Assembly: GCF_031877795.1 (NCBI RefSeq)
Contig: NC_133933.1
Span: forward strand, 64,554,984 to 64,618,983
DNA: 64,000 bases
Direction: 5' to 3'
DNA from: Strix aluco
Taxonomy: Eukaryota > Chordata > Aves > Strigiformes > Strigidae
Numbering within the stretch: position 1 is the stretch's first letter; every line of letters starts with the position of its first letter. Below the pieces are notes generated by a model. That model made no database searches. It was not told the origin of the DNA and saw nothing but the letters and a program-made list of their open reading frames with translations. The translations under genes and the position numbers were made by a program. Positions 1-13,430 of this stretch are shown in pieces.

Positions 1-3000
1 AATAAAAAGAACTCTCGATATCGATGTTCTTCATATGTGATCATTTCCTTTGTGCCTCATACTGACTCCTTGAGCCTAGCACCTCCTCTTGTGTTGTGTT
101 TCACCGTGCAGTGGCAGCGCTCTGTCACTACAGGACAGCGTTTCATTTCCAGGCAGAAAATAACCATCAGACATTTTCCAATCAAGCGTGTGTTTGTTAA
201 CCAGGTATCAATTTTGTCCAGGGTTCCAGATTTATGATGAAAGACAAAAAGGACTACTTTAAAAATTATAAATAGCGTTCTGCCTGTCCTAGTTCAAGCC
301 ACTGGGGAAGAAGAAAGCAATGGCGTAAAAATGACATGCCGGAGTGTAGAGTTCAACAAGAGTCGGGTTTCTGCCAGGTTTTCAAAGGCTTTAGCTGCTG
401 CAAGTTCGTATCAGTAGTTACAATAAACAGAGTGGATTGGCCCCTTTAACTGATACAAGCTGGTATGTCCCCAGCAGAGAAGATGAAGTAGTACAGCTAA
501 AAGCAGCTGAAGGTCTGTTCTTACTGCAGGACACCACCTTTCCTCCCCTGCCTCTTCTCTCAAGGCCTGTTGCACCTTTTATTGTGTTCACCATAACAGT
601 GGTTGCAGTACTGGAGCTCCCTAATTCATCGTTTCAAGGAAAGGCTCCTACCAGCTGGACCGGCTCCCCTTAGGCCTTTTTTCTCTCTCTCCCATCTGGG
701 CTTAATGGCAGCCTGGATGCCTCCTGGCTGCTGCTCCTGCAGCAAAGCCCAATTATCTGGGAGAACTTCTGTGCTCTCCAGCCTGTCCAGCAGTGCCTTC
801 TCACTTCAGAGAAGTCAGCCATGATACTAGTCCAGCTGCATTAATCATTTTCCTTAAGAAAACACAGCTTTCTGCTCTTCAGGGCATGTGTGGTGGTTGC
901 TGGCTGTGGCTTTCCCTCTACAGCTCCAACCTCCTTAATGAATCACTGCTTTTTGGCACCGAAGCAAAATAAACACATCATTTTGGATGCCTTAGAGCAG
1001 GTTTTTGAATGATAGAAAGCGAAAGGTTTAATGAAATGTGCAGGCTGTGTAGCTAAAAGTTGCAAAAAAGCCAGAAAATGCAAATCTGAAGGTCACAACA
1101 GTACTGTTAGCCCAATAGTTGTTCGCATCTTGTATATTTTCTAGAACAGAGGGAGGGGGATTACCTAGTGTATCAGCTACAGCTCTCACCAGGAAAAAAC
1201 AGTAATAGAAGGCAGCATAGGGCTGCAGGATCACTCGTCAGCATGATGGTCAGATGCCAACCTCTTTCTTCCCTCTTCTGTTTATCAACTGATTCAGTGT
1301 AGCTACACATAGCATAGCAGATTTTTACACTGACGCTTTCTAGCCTATGTGAAGGGGAAAAAAGACATCAACAAAAAATTTGGCAGGCATACTGAACGAA
1401 GTTTCTCGGTTGCTTGAGCCAGTCGTGTGTACATACCCTGTCATGCACTTTGGCCCTTTCAAAGTGCCTGAGCCTATCCATGACTTCAACACATCCATTT
1501 GCTTTGCTGACTTGAGTGAGAATTGAGAAAAAGTTTCAAAAGTGTTTGGCACAACTGTTCATCTAGTTCCTCTCCATTCAGTTAGATTTTAGAATGAATT
1601 TAAATGTATTGCTGGACTGTAATTAGCTCTGAAGGGCAGAAGACCACAGGGGACCAGCTCTTTCCTCTTTAAATGGGCAGCTGTAAAGATACTACTTTAA
1701 ATGATATCCTGAATGCCAGCAAAGTTTGAAACCTGGACCCATGCCTGATTAACTGCCAAAAATCAGAATAATCTCTGACCTTGGCAAATCAAAGTTATTC
1801 CCTATGAAGCTGATTTACTACAGAAATCTCTAGACAAAAATACAAGTTTCAGCCTTCAGTCTGTCCCCCCATTCCCCCCCCCCCCCCCCATATTTCTACT
1901 ACTATGAAAATGTGGACCTTTTTTTTACCCTACTGGGAAAAAGCATTTTTTCCACTCTCCCATGACTCAAAAACATCTGAAAGATTCTTCCTCCAAGCTT
2001 AAGAAAAAGAGGGGGGAAAACTTCACCTTTTGGCAAAGATGCCGAATGGAAATTTTTGACTCAAAAGAAGATTTTCAAAATAAAATAAAATATAAGAAGC
2101 ATGTGAAAACAAGGGGTTATAATGGAAACTATTTTCATAGCCAGCTCTAAAGTAAGCACTGCTGTTCCAGAGACACATGGTACTGATGCAAACATTGGTT
2201 TGAGGCCAAAACCCCTAGCATGCTAGTGGAATCCGGAAGCACTACAATATTAAATACACCTCAAAATATATGTCAGAGATCTCCCTGTGTCTGTTGCACT
2301 TACTCTGCACAGCACGACACTATACACTTAATTCATCAGTGTCTGCAGAGTAACAGAATAAGGGGCTGGTGGCAGACATGGACTCCTTTCCTTGGGCTGG
2401 GTTCTTTCCTGCACTGTGTTCCCCAAATGGTCTTCTGCAAGACTGGGCTTATTATTCCCATTTTGCAAATATTGAGCCAATATCCACTTTCCATCTGCAG
2501 CACTTCTACAGCATCTATTATTACAGTGTGTAAGCACCCCTCACTGGTCCGAGGAAAGTGTTATTATCCCCAAGGTAGGATTTCCACATCTCATCTGGAG
2601 TGATGGGGGGAGGGAGGGTGCTACAAAAGGCATGAAGGCATCCTGCTCAGCTGCCTCCTCGTTGGCAGACTCTTCCTGCTATCTTCAGTCTGCTTCTTCC
2701 AGCTGCTCCAAGGCCTGCCCCAGGCAGTATTCTATCATGGAAAAACCCCTTTTTGCACCTACCACGATTACAGCTGTGGCATTTGGCCTGCATCTTTGCT
2801 GATTCATTAGAAAAACCCACAACTGGTTAAAAGTGTCTTAATCAAGGGTGTAAAATGAATCTTCTGCTTTTGTGCAGCCTGGCTTTTCAGCAGGTTTGCG
2901 GCTTTTGCTCACAGTTCTTGCCTCACAATAAAATGCAAACACTGACTGAAAGTTTCCCCAGGAGTGGGGCTGTTGGAGCATCCTCCTCTACCAGCTGAAT

Positions 3001-6000
3001 TCTCCAGAGGTTTAAGAGGGGAGCAACATCCCCTCCCTGCCAACTCTGTCAGGGTCTGCCCGGCTGCAGATACACAGCATTAGCAGAGCACTAACTCAGG
3101 TTGCTTCTCCTGTGCCAGGTCCGGTGCCAGCTCCCCACAGGGCTCAAGACCCTCTAAGGGGTTAGAGGCCACTGTCCTAGAGTATTATTAACGTACAAGC
3201 CTGTTTCCCTCAGGAAGGCAGACCAGAACCTCCGGCTTGGCACCTCCAAGCACATGTGTGTGTCTGCTCCTACCTGCTTGCCCTGAGACAGACCCAGGCT
3301 CAGCCAGGAATGACTGGCTGCTCCCCAGCTGTCCGGGGGGATGGACAACGGATGCTCCCCCAGTCACCAGGGAGCGAGGAGGTGGAGACAGAAGAGAAAA
3401 AGTTGCCCCTTGGATCTCTGAGCACTGGGCCCACCATCTTTTTCCACCTCAAAAATGTACCCCAGAGGCAGTGTGGCATGGATCAGCCTTGCGGCGCTGA
3501 TCCAAGCTGCGGCTCTTCGTAAGGGCCCATGGGTCAATCAGGTGGTGGGATCTGTGGGACTCTTGGGAGTCCCCAGGCAGCCACAGGCAAGTGGGGCTGG
3601 TGATGCATGCAACCAGCTCTGCTAAGGAAGAGCAGCCAGCCAAGAGGTTCATAAAACCTCACGAACAGGGATGTGTTCAGTGAATGTTGATTCTGGTGGT
3701 TGGGCCCTGTGCTTTAGATGTAATGTCAAAAAGGTGTGACTGGTTCAAAGATACAAGTAGATCAAATTTCATGCTTATACGCATGCCAATCACCTCCCTC
3801 CCCAGAAGTTCTTTGGGGGTGTTGTTTTGAACCTTCAGAATCAGCTGCTGTCTTTTATTCTCCAAAGTGGATGTAGCTTTCTTCTTAAAAGGTTTTACAT
3901 GCCACTCTTCTCTAAAGCCATACTTGATGTTGGGAAATATCCCTGTTCAACTTCCATATGACCGAGTGCATTGCTTTGGATGGGGAGGGTTATAAAGGGT
4001 CAGGTTTTGCACCCTTGCCAGCATGCTGTAGGGGAATTCTGATCTAGTAACCTGCTAACATCTCCCTGGAGAAGGCTGCTTTTAATGAGACAGAAAGCCT
4101 GGTGAGCTTTGCCTCAAGCTCCTCCCATACGCATGGCATTTGGTCTCTACATGGTGATTGTTGGAATCAAGTGTCAATCTGTGGGTCTCATTTTGCTTTT
4201 TAAATTCTCGTGCATCATTCGTTTGCTTGCAGTGGCCAGGGGAACTAGCGTGCTTTAACCATGCTAGTCCTGGGGTTTTTTGTGCTGATCCAGATTGTGT
4301 TTAGCTCAGGTTCATTCAGTTGCAAAATCCACACATAAGGAAACTAAAACAATTGTATGAACTGAAGAAGGAACGCCATATGGTTCTTGTGAAAAGTTCT
4401 TTTACCAAGACTAAACATCAATATTACACTTTTTTCTAACTACCTGCTTAATACATCAGATCATTAATGCAGCACATTTAGTTAGTTAAAAATGAACACA
4501 TTTCATTAAATTAAAATTCAGCAGCATTAAAGACAGATGGGCTGCAGGGGAAAAAATGCAGAGACTTTTAAAGCTAATGTAAATGTAATATTGTTGTTTT
4601 CAGCTACAATCCAATTAAATTGGGCTGACAGAAGCTTTCACAGAAATGCCCAGGAATATAACTTGTCTGTAAGGAAGATTTATTTAAAAGAAATACTACT
4701 TCAGATATTTTCATGGTTCTGTGGCTCGCTGAATTACATTCCTGTATAGAAGCCACAAAGCTGATGTGGGAGAGCCAGTAATAAGACCTTTACTGGTATG
4801 TTACTTACTGGGAGAAAAAGGACTTAATTTTACAGTGCTTATTGTAAGTATTTGAGTGTAGAAAAAAATTAACCTAAGAAGATCCCTTTCCAAAGGAAGA
4901 AAATACACATTTCCAAAAACATGACCTGCCCAGGGAGATCTCGCTGCCTCGTCCACAGTCCCCAGTATCATCAGAGGCCAGGATGCAATGCCAAGCACCC
5001 TCTGAAACCCCAGGGTCGGTGCAAGGCACAGCTCTGTGCCATGCAGGAGTGCCTTCATGGGCGCTGCAAATAGCATCCACTGGGCCCTCTGGCTGCAAGG
5101 CAGATGCCTTTGGTTGTGGGGTACGATCCACAAAACCCAGCTTGGCATTATGCCTCAGTATTTTCTGTAAAGTCACTTAGAGAACTGTGCTATCTGGTGT
5201 AGGACTTCCCTATCACTGGGGTATGCAAATACTGGCCTTCTTATTTGATAGGTCTTAATGGTGTTAAGAAGAGAAAAAAAAAGCTACCCTACATAAGACA
5301 CCCACACCCACTCCATTTCTCTTTTTAAACAGTTACCCTTTCCAGAAAATCTGAGACAGCTACTTGAATGTTAGCTGTTACCACAGTAAATAGTTGTTTT
5401 CTCCCAAAACAGTAAGCAAAAGTCTATATAAAGTCTTGCCTACACATGTGATGTACCAGGAGGGGGGGAGGTGGGCCTAAGAATTCTCAAACACAGATCC
5501 CACTCACTTAAGCTCCTGAAATACAACACAAGATGTCAGAGTCTTCATTTTCCCGTGAACTGCACAGTAAATATGAACTGCAACCTTGATTCACACATGG
5601 TGATAAAACCCAGTGCCTGTAAATTTATGAATGTAGCTGGCAGTCATTAAGTATATTATGTGGAGGTCAGGTTGATGGTCCCTTCTTTGTTTATTCCTCT
5701 TATTTAATGATCCATTGCTGGAGACGTGCCGAAAACTTTCAGAACGTTTTACAATGTATTTACGTGACCAAGAAGTGTGTCCTGTGCTTTCCATCCCCAT
5801 TATCCTGACAAGCTGAGCATAAATCAGAGTGCAGTATGCAGAATTATCATTTGAGAAAAGCACAGAGTGGCTTTTTTTTTTTTTTTTTTAATGTATACAG
5901 AGAAAATACTTGTTTCTTTCTAAAGTAGCCCTTAAGAGAGATCGCCTTTTGGTTAAGGGATGAAACAGGGCCACCTTAATTTTGCACAGCTGAATTCCAC

Positions 6001-9000
6001 AAAAACCAAATGTCTCAGCATGGGATATTACACCTGGATCCAGGCAGACTTCCATTCAGTTCAAGACAAAGTGTGGTTAAAATCACATTACATTGTCAAG
6101 GGTCAGATCCCTGCGGTTCAAGCCAATCAAAGTTAATTTTTTAGAAGGTATGGAGACTTAACCCTGCTCAGCACTCTACTAACTCCTGGCCTCATGAGAC
6201 AGGTCATGTCTATGAATAAGGGCTGGATCAGTTTAAGTAAAATCGTTTATAAAGTGAATGTATTTAGACTCATGCACATCTGTGTATAGATACGCTAAAC
6301 TGATGCAAGTCAGTTGAATGTTGACCCAGGTAAAAAGGTACACATTTTCTTGTGTGGCCAGCACTACCGAAACCTTTCTCGGTGCACAGATGCTTGTGTT
6401 AAAACATCCTATTAATCCTATGAAATATTTAGAAGTCTGAATAGGAGTTTCAGCAGAGTGACCTCGTGCAGTTCAAATCCATGGGCTGGAAGAGGTACAG
6501 AAAGAAAGAGGTATCAAAGAGATCTATTTACCAGTCTAATAGAAAGAAAATTAAATATCTGAATTTTAAGGTATTCTGTTATTAAACTGGTAGCTGAAAA
6601 ATTATGGTGCATGCTGCCTGTACAAATCTGGCATTTCCTTATCATATGATAAATATTAGGTGATTTTATAATTTTCCCCATCAAGTTGACTAATCTAATA
6701 CAAGGCAACTGGATCCACAGTTCATGCAAGGCATTTTTTGTTTGTATAAGTTGTCTAGTAACATTGGTTAACTAATGGACCATAACACCTTATTAAGAAA
6801 AATCCATACCCTTTCTGAAGTTGTTTTAGGCTTGTCTGTCTGTTAATTTTTACACTGAATGTAATTTGTCTGACTGGAAGGGCCTTTCTGACTGCAAACC
6901 CTTCCAAGTGCCATGACATTATGTACCTCCCAGGATAATGCTCACTAAAAGTTAAGCCAGTCTAAAGGTCAAAAGAAAATACAGAATACGAGGAGCACAA
7001 CCTTCTTCACAGACAGAACATTTATGTGCATACATCATTAGTCTACCACTAATAGTCTGGTACTGAACTGCCAAAATGAGACATCATTCAGGTCCTCTTT
7101 GGTGCTGTTGCACTGAAGTCACTAAAATGTATTTCACTGACAATCAGTTTTATACCTAATATATTACAAAGTTGTCAGTGCAGTAAATAACCGTAATACT
7201 TCCGCACATGTGCAGTGGTGTGGCCACGTAGGACCTCCAGGTCTCCCTGTTTTCCCTGGAGAGGTACTTGATCCGCATTTGTATTGGCTCACACACCACA
7301 TGAGGCCTTGGACTGTGTATTTTTCACATACATGAAAAATCCTATCACTGTTATAATCATAATCAAGCCTTTAGAAAAGTTCTACTACCAACATCAGTCT
7401 ATGCCCTTTTAGAGAAGAAATTTATGAAATTTAATTGCCAAATCATAAAATAGCTGGAAAGAAAGCAAGCATCATGTGTCTTCAGGTATAAAATCCATTT
7501 ATTCCAGGAAGTTTCCAAGCTTTGAGGGTTACAGCAAAATTCCATGTGCTTGGTCTTACCCAGTTCACCTTCTTGTGCATTTTTGATCAGTCCTTAAAAA
7601 GCTGGCACATTGTATTATGTTAGAATTCAACCTAAGAAACCTGAACACATGTTCATGCTTCACTGCTCGCTGGTTATTAGGCTAATCTGCAGGAAACAAC
7701 ATTACAATAGGGCATTGTGTGTGAATGTGAGCAAAAGGTTACAACAACAGTCTGTACCCAGACCTGACTTCTTGACTCCCATTCCCTTTGCTATGAAGAA
7801 AGCACATGTGTGTGGTAGCTGCTTCTATCATAGTCAAAGTCTTTTCTGCCATTTCTTGGAGCCCAGAAGAGACTAAGGTACAGGAGGAGCACATTTATCC
7901 TGAAAACACCTAGTAGCTGGAACACTGTGTTTGATGGGAGATGACTGGCTATGGTGTAAAGCAAATCTCAGGCTCCTCATCACTGCAACATTTGAGTACC
8001 TCACAGTACCCAGCAAACAGATCTGCTACAGGCATAATCTATCTAGGGGGTAACAGGATAGCTGTCTGAGAAATTAATCCCTTTTACAGAAATGTGGTTG
8101 GATCCACAAACGCTCAGTTCCACAGTCCTCAACACCCTCCTTCATTGCTGCCCAACCACACAGGCACCAGAATTACCTGTACATTAAAGCTTTCATCCTT
8201 GGTAACTAAACATGCGCTTCGGGGTACCACCACAGCTGTCTGTGCCATAGCAATGCCCTGTTAACACTTACACCCTTGGATAAATGGTGTCCAGTCCATT
8301 TTAAAGAGTCCTGGAGCTCAGCCTAAAAACGGTGCTTTTTTGGAAGCCTGTGCCTTTTCAAGTAATACAGGCTGTCAAAAGAATGCATGTTTGGGGAAAA
8401 AAGCTTATCCTCTCTCATCAGGGTCTCCATTCCCAAGAGATGAACTAGACAACACAGTGCTGGGTAGTGAGGTACCCTGTTATTTGTGTTACAGGGGGTC
8501 TCTTTCCAGACAAAATCCCCCACAAGACTAGCATTTAGATGGAGGGGACCCTTTCTGTCCATCCACGCAGTAGCTTGGGCAGGACGTGGAACAGTTTGGC
8601 GGGGTCTTCACTCAATCCTCTTTTCTGCCTGAAGGGATTAATTCCTGCTTCTCCTACCTTCCAACAGCCAAAACAACCAGATCTGTTTGTTGGTATAGTA
8701 CAGGTATTTGGGGACTTTTGTCCTGCCAGCTGGCATTAGGGGGAAACACCGGTGATGCTTTTGCATAGAGAATAAAGCAGTGTTGGCACCTCTCTAAGCA
8801 CAGTGGCTTGTGGCTGAGCTCTTGTTTCTAGTTCTCCTTGCGAAAAAAAAGAGTGCTTCAGCATATTGAGTAGGTACTGAGTAGAACAGGTGAGTGCCCT
8901 AATCAGTAGGCTGTATTACCATACACCTAGTCTGTTTAAGGCCTAATAAACTGCTTATTTTAGACACCATGGAGTTTGCAGACCCTGGCTGTGTGCTCCA

Positions 9001-9791
9001 ATGACAGCTGTAACCCTCACCACAACCTGTGCTGATGCCGCCAGCTCTTTTGTCCCAAGGGACCTTTCCTGGCAGGGGTGCCCTGTGGTATTGAATTCTT
9101 AGGTACCACCCAAAGAAAGACATCATAAACTGAAGAAAGACAGGATTTAAAGGTTCTTCTTGATGTTTTTGTGAAAAATAAAATTTAAGAAAACTATCTC
9201 ACTGGGGCACAGAGGAGAAAACCACCCCACCTGCATAAAGCAGTGGAAATAAGACTGGAAAGTGTTGCCCTTCAGTGTGAAGAGCAGCACCAGTAATTTA
9301 CCTCCTAAACAGCCAGATTCAGCCAGTGAACCCTTCCTACTAGGCAAAACACCAAAGTGGTTTGTAACCATGGTCTTCACTGCAGCCCTGTATGAGTTCC
9401 GGCTACATTGTCAGTCTGACAGTGACACTGAGGAATGAGGATGGTGCCTCATTTTAGAGACACTGGAATAATGTCAAAATCTATCCTCCATTGGTGCAAG
9501 TGGAGATAAATGACTTAACTGGTTCTGGCTTACCCCCACCAGCCCCACTTGCTAGTACTTACCACATAAAAGAAGCATGAGTTCATGCATTGTACAGGAC
9601 CCCTGGCTGGTCCTGACTCAGATGATTGAGAAAGAACTGAGCATCTTTCATTTAACTACATGTGCACTGAAAGACGGTATAATGGGCATTATTTCAACAA
9701 GCTTTTCTTCTGCTGAGGAGGCAGGATAGCCAAGGCTTGTATGTGTCAGTGTTGCCATACTGTAGTGTCCGGCAGGTGGCAATTAAGGCAG
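1..9791. other. presumed PHACTR2 5' intron, left part
   Basis: AT-rich sequence with short, unconvincing open frames on both strands. It holds a 16-base C run at 1874-1889, an 18-base T run at 5872-5889 and the weak relic near 6.2-6.3 kb. The words CTTATTATTCCCATTTTGCA and TTATTATCCCCAA at 2448-2580 faintly recall MIR but are too scattered to call. I searched the minus strand for the conserved PHACTR2 segment around FKPWKWRKKK and did not find it. Confidence 0.55.
6225..6330. repeat. candidate old DNA-transposon-like relic
   Basis: GGATCAGTTTAAGTAAAATC and GCTAAACTGATGCAAGTCAG flank a stretch with TGTGTATAGAT. The words resemble AATCGGTTTA/TAAACTGGT dispersed relics common in sauropsid genomes. 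The flanking halves are partly inverted, which would fit a decayed terminal-inverted-repeat element. The evidence is thin. Confidence 0.25.
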
Positions 9792-12250
9792 ATCATAGAA
9801 TCAGAGAATCATAAAATCATAGAATGGTTTGGGTTGGCAGGGACCTTGAAGATCACCTACTTGCAACACTCCCGCCACGGGCAGGGACACCTTCCACTAG
9901 ACCAGGTTGCTCAAAACTTCTTCTAACCCAGCCTTGAACACTTCCAGGGAGGGGACATCCAAAGCTGCTCTGGGCAACCTGTTCCAGTGTCTCACCACCC
10001 TCACGGTAAAAAATTTCTTCCTTACATCTAATCTAAATCTACGCCCTTTCAGTTTAAAACCATTACCCTTTGTCCTATCACTACATGCCCCTGTAAAAAG
10101 TCCTTCTCTGTCTTTCCTGAAAGCCCCCTTTGGGTACTGGAAGGCTGCTATAAGATCTCCCCAGAGCCTTCTCTTCTCCAGGCTGAACAACCCCAACTCT
10201 CTCAGCCTGTCCTCACATGGGAGGTGCTCCAGTCCCCCCGATCATCTTTGTGGCCCTCCTCTGGACTCACTCAAGGAGGTCCATGTCCTTCTTATGCTGG
10301 GGGCCCCAGAGTTGGACACAGTATTCCAGATGGGGTCTCACGAGAGCGGAGTAGAGGAGAAGAATCACCTGCCTCGACCTGCTGGCCACACTTCTCTTGA
10401 TGCAGCCCACGATATGGTTGGCTTTCTGGCCTGCGAGCGCACATTGCTGGCTCATCGTCAGTTTTCCATCCACTAATACCCCCAAGTCCTTCTCTGCAGG
10501 GCTGCTCTCAATCCACTCATCATTGCCCAGCCTCTATTTGTGCTTGGGATTGCCTCAACCCATGTGCAGGACCTTGCACTTGGCCTCGCTGAACTTTGTG
10601 AGGTTTGCATGGTCCCACCTCTCAAGCCTGTCAAGGTCCCTCTGGATGGCACATCCCTTCCCTCCAGCATGTTGACCACAGCACACAGCTTGGTGTCGTT
10701 GGCAAACCTGCTGAGGGTGCACTCAATCCTACTGTCCATGTTGCCCACAAAGATGTTAAACAGCACTGGATAGTGGCTTAGCCACTTCACCTGCCAGTTC
10801 CCTCAGGACCCATGGATGCATCTCATCAGGTCCCCTGGACTTGTACACCTTCAGATGGTCTCGAACCTGATCTCCTACAGTGGGCAGTTCTTCATTCTCC
10901 CAGTCCCCACCTTTGCCTTCTGTGTCTTGGCTGGTGTGGCTGGAGAACTTGCCAGTGAAGACTGAGGTAAAAAAGTCATTGAATACCTTCTCTACATCCA
11001 GGGTAACCCAGTTTCTGGTTTCCTTCCAGAGAGGGCCCACATTTTTCCTAGTCTTCCTTTTAACACTGATGTACCTATAGAAGCTTTTCTTACTGCCCTT
11101 CACGGCCCTGGCCAGAATTAATTCTACCAGGGCTTTGGCCTTCCTAACCTGATCCTTGGCTGCTTGGACAATTTATCTGTACTCCTCCCGGGTGATTTGT
11201 CCTTGCTTCCACCCTCTGTAGGCTTCCTTTTTATGTTTGAGTTTGTCCAGGATCTCCTTGTTCATCCTTGCAGGCCTCCTGGTATTCTTACCTGACTTCC
11301 TCTTTGTCAGGATGCATCACTCCTGAGCTTGGAGGAGGTGATCCTTGAATATTAACCAGCTTTCTTGGGCCCCTCTTCCCTCCAGAGCTTTATCATATGC
11401 TACTTTGCCAAGCAGATCCCTGAAGAGGCCAAAGTCTGCTCTCCTGAAGTCCAGGGTAGTGAGCTTGCTGTGTGCCCTCCTCACAGCCCTAAGGATCTTG
11501 AACTCCACCATTTCATGGTCACTGCAGCCAAGGCCACCCTTGAGCTTCACACTTCCCATCAGCCCCTTCTTGTCAGTGAGAATGAGGTCCAGCATAGCAC
11601 CTCTCCTTGTTGTCTCCTCTATCGCTTGGAGAAGGAAGTTATCATCAACTCATTCCAGGCACCTCCTGGATTGCTTATGCCCTGCTGTGTTGTCCCTCCA
11701 ACAGATAGCAGGGTGGTTGAAGTCCCCCATGAGGACCAGGGCCTGTGAACATGAGGCTGCTCCTGTCTATCTATAGAGGCCCTCATCCACTCGGCCTTCC
11801 TGGTCATGTGGCCTGTAGGACACCCCCACTATAATGTCACCTGTCCCTGCCTTCCCTTTAATCCTTACCCATAAGCTCTCGGTCAGCTCCTCATCCATCC
11901 CCAGGCAGAGCTCCATGCACTCCAGCTGGTCATTAACATAGAGTGTGACACCCCCTTCTCGTCTCCCCTGCCTGTCCTTCCTAAAGACCCTGTATCCTCC
12001 CATTCCAACACTCCAGCCATAGGAGCCATCCCACCATGCCTCTGATATGCCAATAAGATTGTAGCCCTGCAGACACGTGCATGTCTCTAACTCCTCTTGT
12101 TTATTCTCCATGCTACATGCATTTGCATAGAGGCGTTTAAGTTGGGCCCCTGATGAAGGTGACCTACTGGCAGCTAGCACCAGTGGAAACAGAGCCTTTA
12201 TTAAAACTGGAAGGAGGAATTCTGAGTGTTGATTAAGAAGCATCCTGCTG
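9792..12250 (-). mobile_element. CR1 LINE, long 5'-truncated copy with internal deletion
   Basis: A CR1 non-LTR retrotransposon read on the minus strand. Its 3' end is the octamer-type tail at 9792-9826 (repeated CATAGAATC-like units on the plus strand). ORF2 relics are clear. The endonuclease domain lies at about 11490-12165, with NKQEELE, ISEAWWD, GYRVFRKDRQGRREGGVTLY and SDHEMVEF. Next comes a linker with KKSFYRYI and [19 protein letters not shown]. The reverse transcriptase C-terminal part follows, with [23 protein letters not shown] and LFSLEKRR. The frame is broken in several places. At about 10770 the text jumps from the start of the RT domain straight to VLFNIF, so most RT fingers and palm are missing, and the frame changes there. 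The catalytic FADD motif reads FAND. The copy cannot move by itself. It lies inside the presumed PHACTR2 5' intron, in the same orientation as the gene. Confidence 0.92.
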
Positions 12251-12410
12251 GAGGCTTTCTAACACCTGGGACCCCTCATTTCCAGCCTTTTCAGCAGTCT
12301 GTCTGCTTTAAGTTGTGCAATACTGTTTTTCCCTGGTGCTAGTCAATAGTTTCCTTCCTTTTTCTAATCTGAAATATATTTGAAATCACCCAATATTTTC
12401 ATGTAAAATT

Positions 12411-12446
12411 TATATACACACATGTGTAATATATACATATATTACA
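12411..12446. repeat. TATA/ACA alternating low-complexity tract
   Basis: Alternating TATATACACACATGTGTAAT and ATATACATATAT text, a short microsatellite-like stretch between the young CR1 copy and the older LINE relic. Confidence 0.6.
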
Positions 12447-12639
12447 GTTCCAAACAATGTACCTCTACAGATAGATATTGGTGATATTTAGTCATAAGTG
12501 TGAATGAAGAGGTTCAAACTAGTATTTTCCGGTAAGAAACATTGAGAGAGTTTTCTTTGTAGGATTATTATAATTAGAAAGCTGCAAAGGGATTTTAGGG
12601 TGGGGTGCAAAGGAGGTTCAGAATATTAAGAAATTTGCT

Positions 12640-13430
12640 TTCATCAGTCTTTCACAGTGACTCAGATTGCTTAGTTACAAGGCTTTCCTGAATCCTCTCC
12701 AGATTTTCATGTTTCAAGGGAGACATGGGACACCAAAGATGACCTAATACTCTAGGAGCAGTCACTCTAGTGCTCAAACCAGAGTAAGACATCTTTTAGT
12801 GTTGCAAATCATTTAAAGAGTGCATTAGCTCTCTGGGACATCAGCTGCACACGTGCTTCCAGCATAATGCTATTATTATGCAAGTATCTTTCAAAATCAC
12901 TACTTCTCAACACTGAGCCTCCCGATCTGTAACTATGATCTAATTAATTTACCCCCTGATTATATTGCCTCTCATTTGTCCATACTCAACACATCAGTTT
13001 CTTGCCTAAAAATAGTTTTGTATTTTCTTGCTAGTCAGTGCTAGTAGCACCATACAGCCTGGAGCAAAGAACCAATTCTTGATGGATACCTCCTGAATCA
13101 CTCCTGATGGGTGGCAATGATTCCCAAAACACCCTTATATTATGAAGCCTGGCATTTAGGCACGGGATAACCCATTTGATACATGACATATTTGGATCAT
13201 CTTAGGTTCTACACAGCGGAACCAAGCCAAACATCTTCTAATGCAGCAAGATAGACGTATGAAATAACTCCCTCAAACCTGTTTTTCCTCCAATCCATGT
13301 TAATTGGAATTATTTGTATTCAATCTCTCCTTTCTTTCTGGCTCAGTCCCTGTATCATCTGTTCCATATTTTTGCCTGGGACTGATGTCAGACTCACCCA
13401 CTAATGATTACCAGTCTACCTCATTTAGTC
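12640..13430 (-). mobile_element. ancient CR1/L3-type LINE relic
   Basis: This block reads as a strongly diverged LINE in minus orientation. In plus-strand order it matches, in pieces I recognise from other amniote CR1-type elements, the text CCTCTCCAGATTTTC, a degraded region around the GATCTGTAA part, then the RT palm region read backwards (AAGCCAAACATCTTCTAATG, corresponding to the SKAFDT segment) and the GACTGATGTCAGACT segment near 13380. No frame stays open for long. It is much older than the CR1 copy at 9.8-12.25 kb. The assignment rests on remembered consensus text, so edges are approximate. Confidence 0.55.

Noticed and set aside
2220..2603. 127-codon plus-strand open frame with an ATG
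   Set aside because: Cys/Ser-rich text with no domain, no splice or promoter support, in AT-rich intron; probably chance.
9907..10476. 189-codon plus-strand open frame
   Set aside because: It is the antisense of CR1 ORF2 in the 9.8-12.25 kb copy, not a gene.
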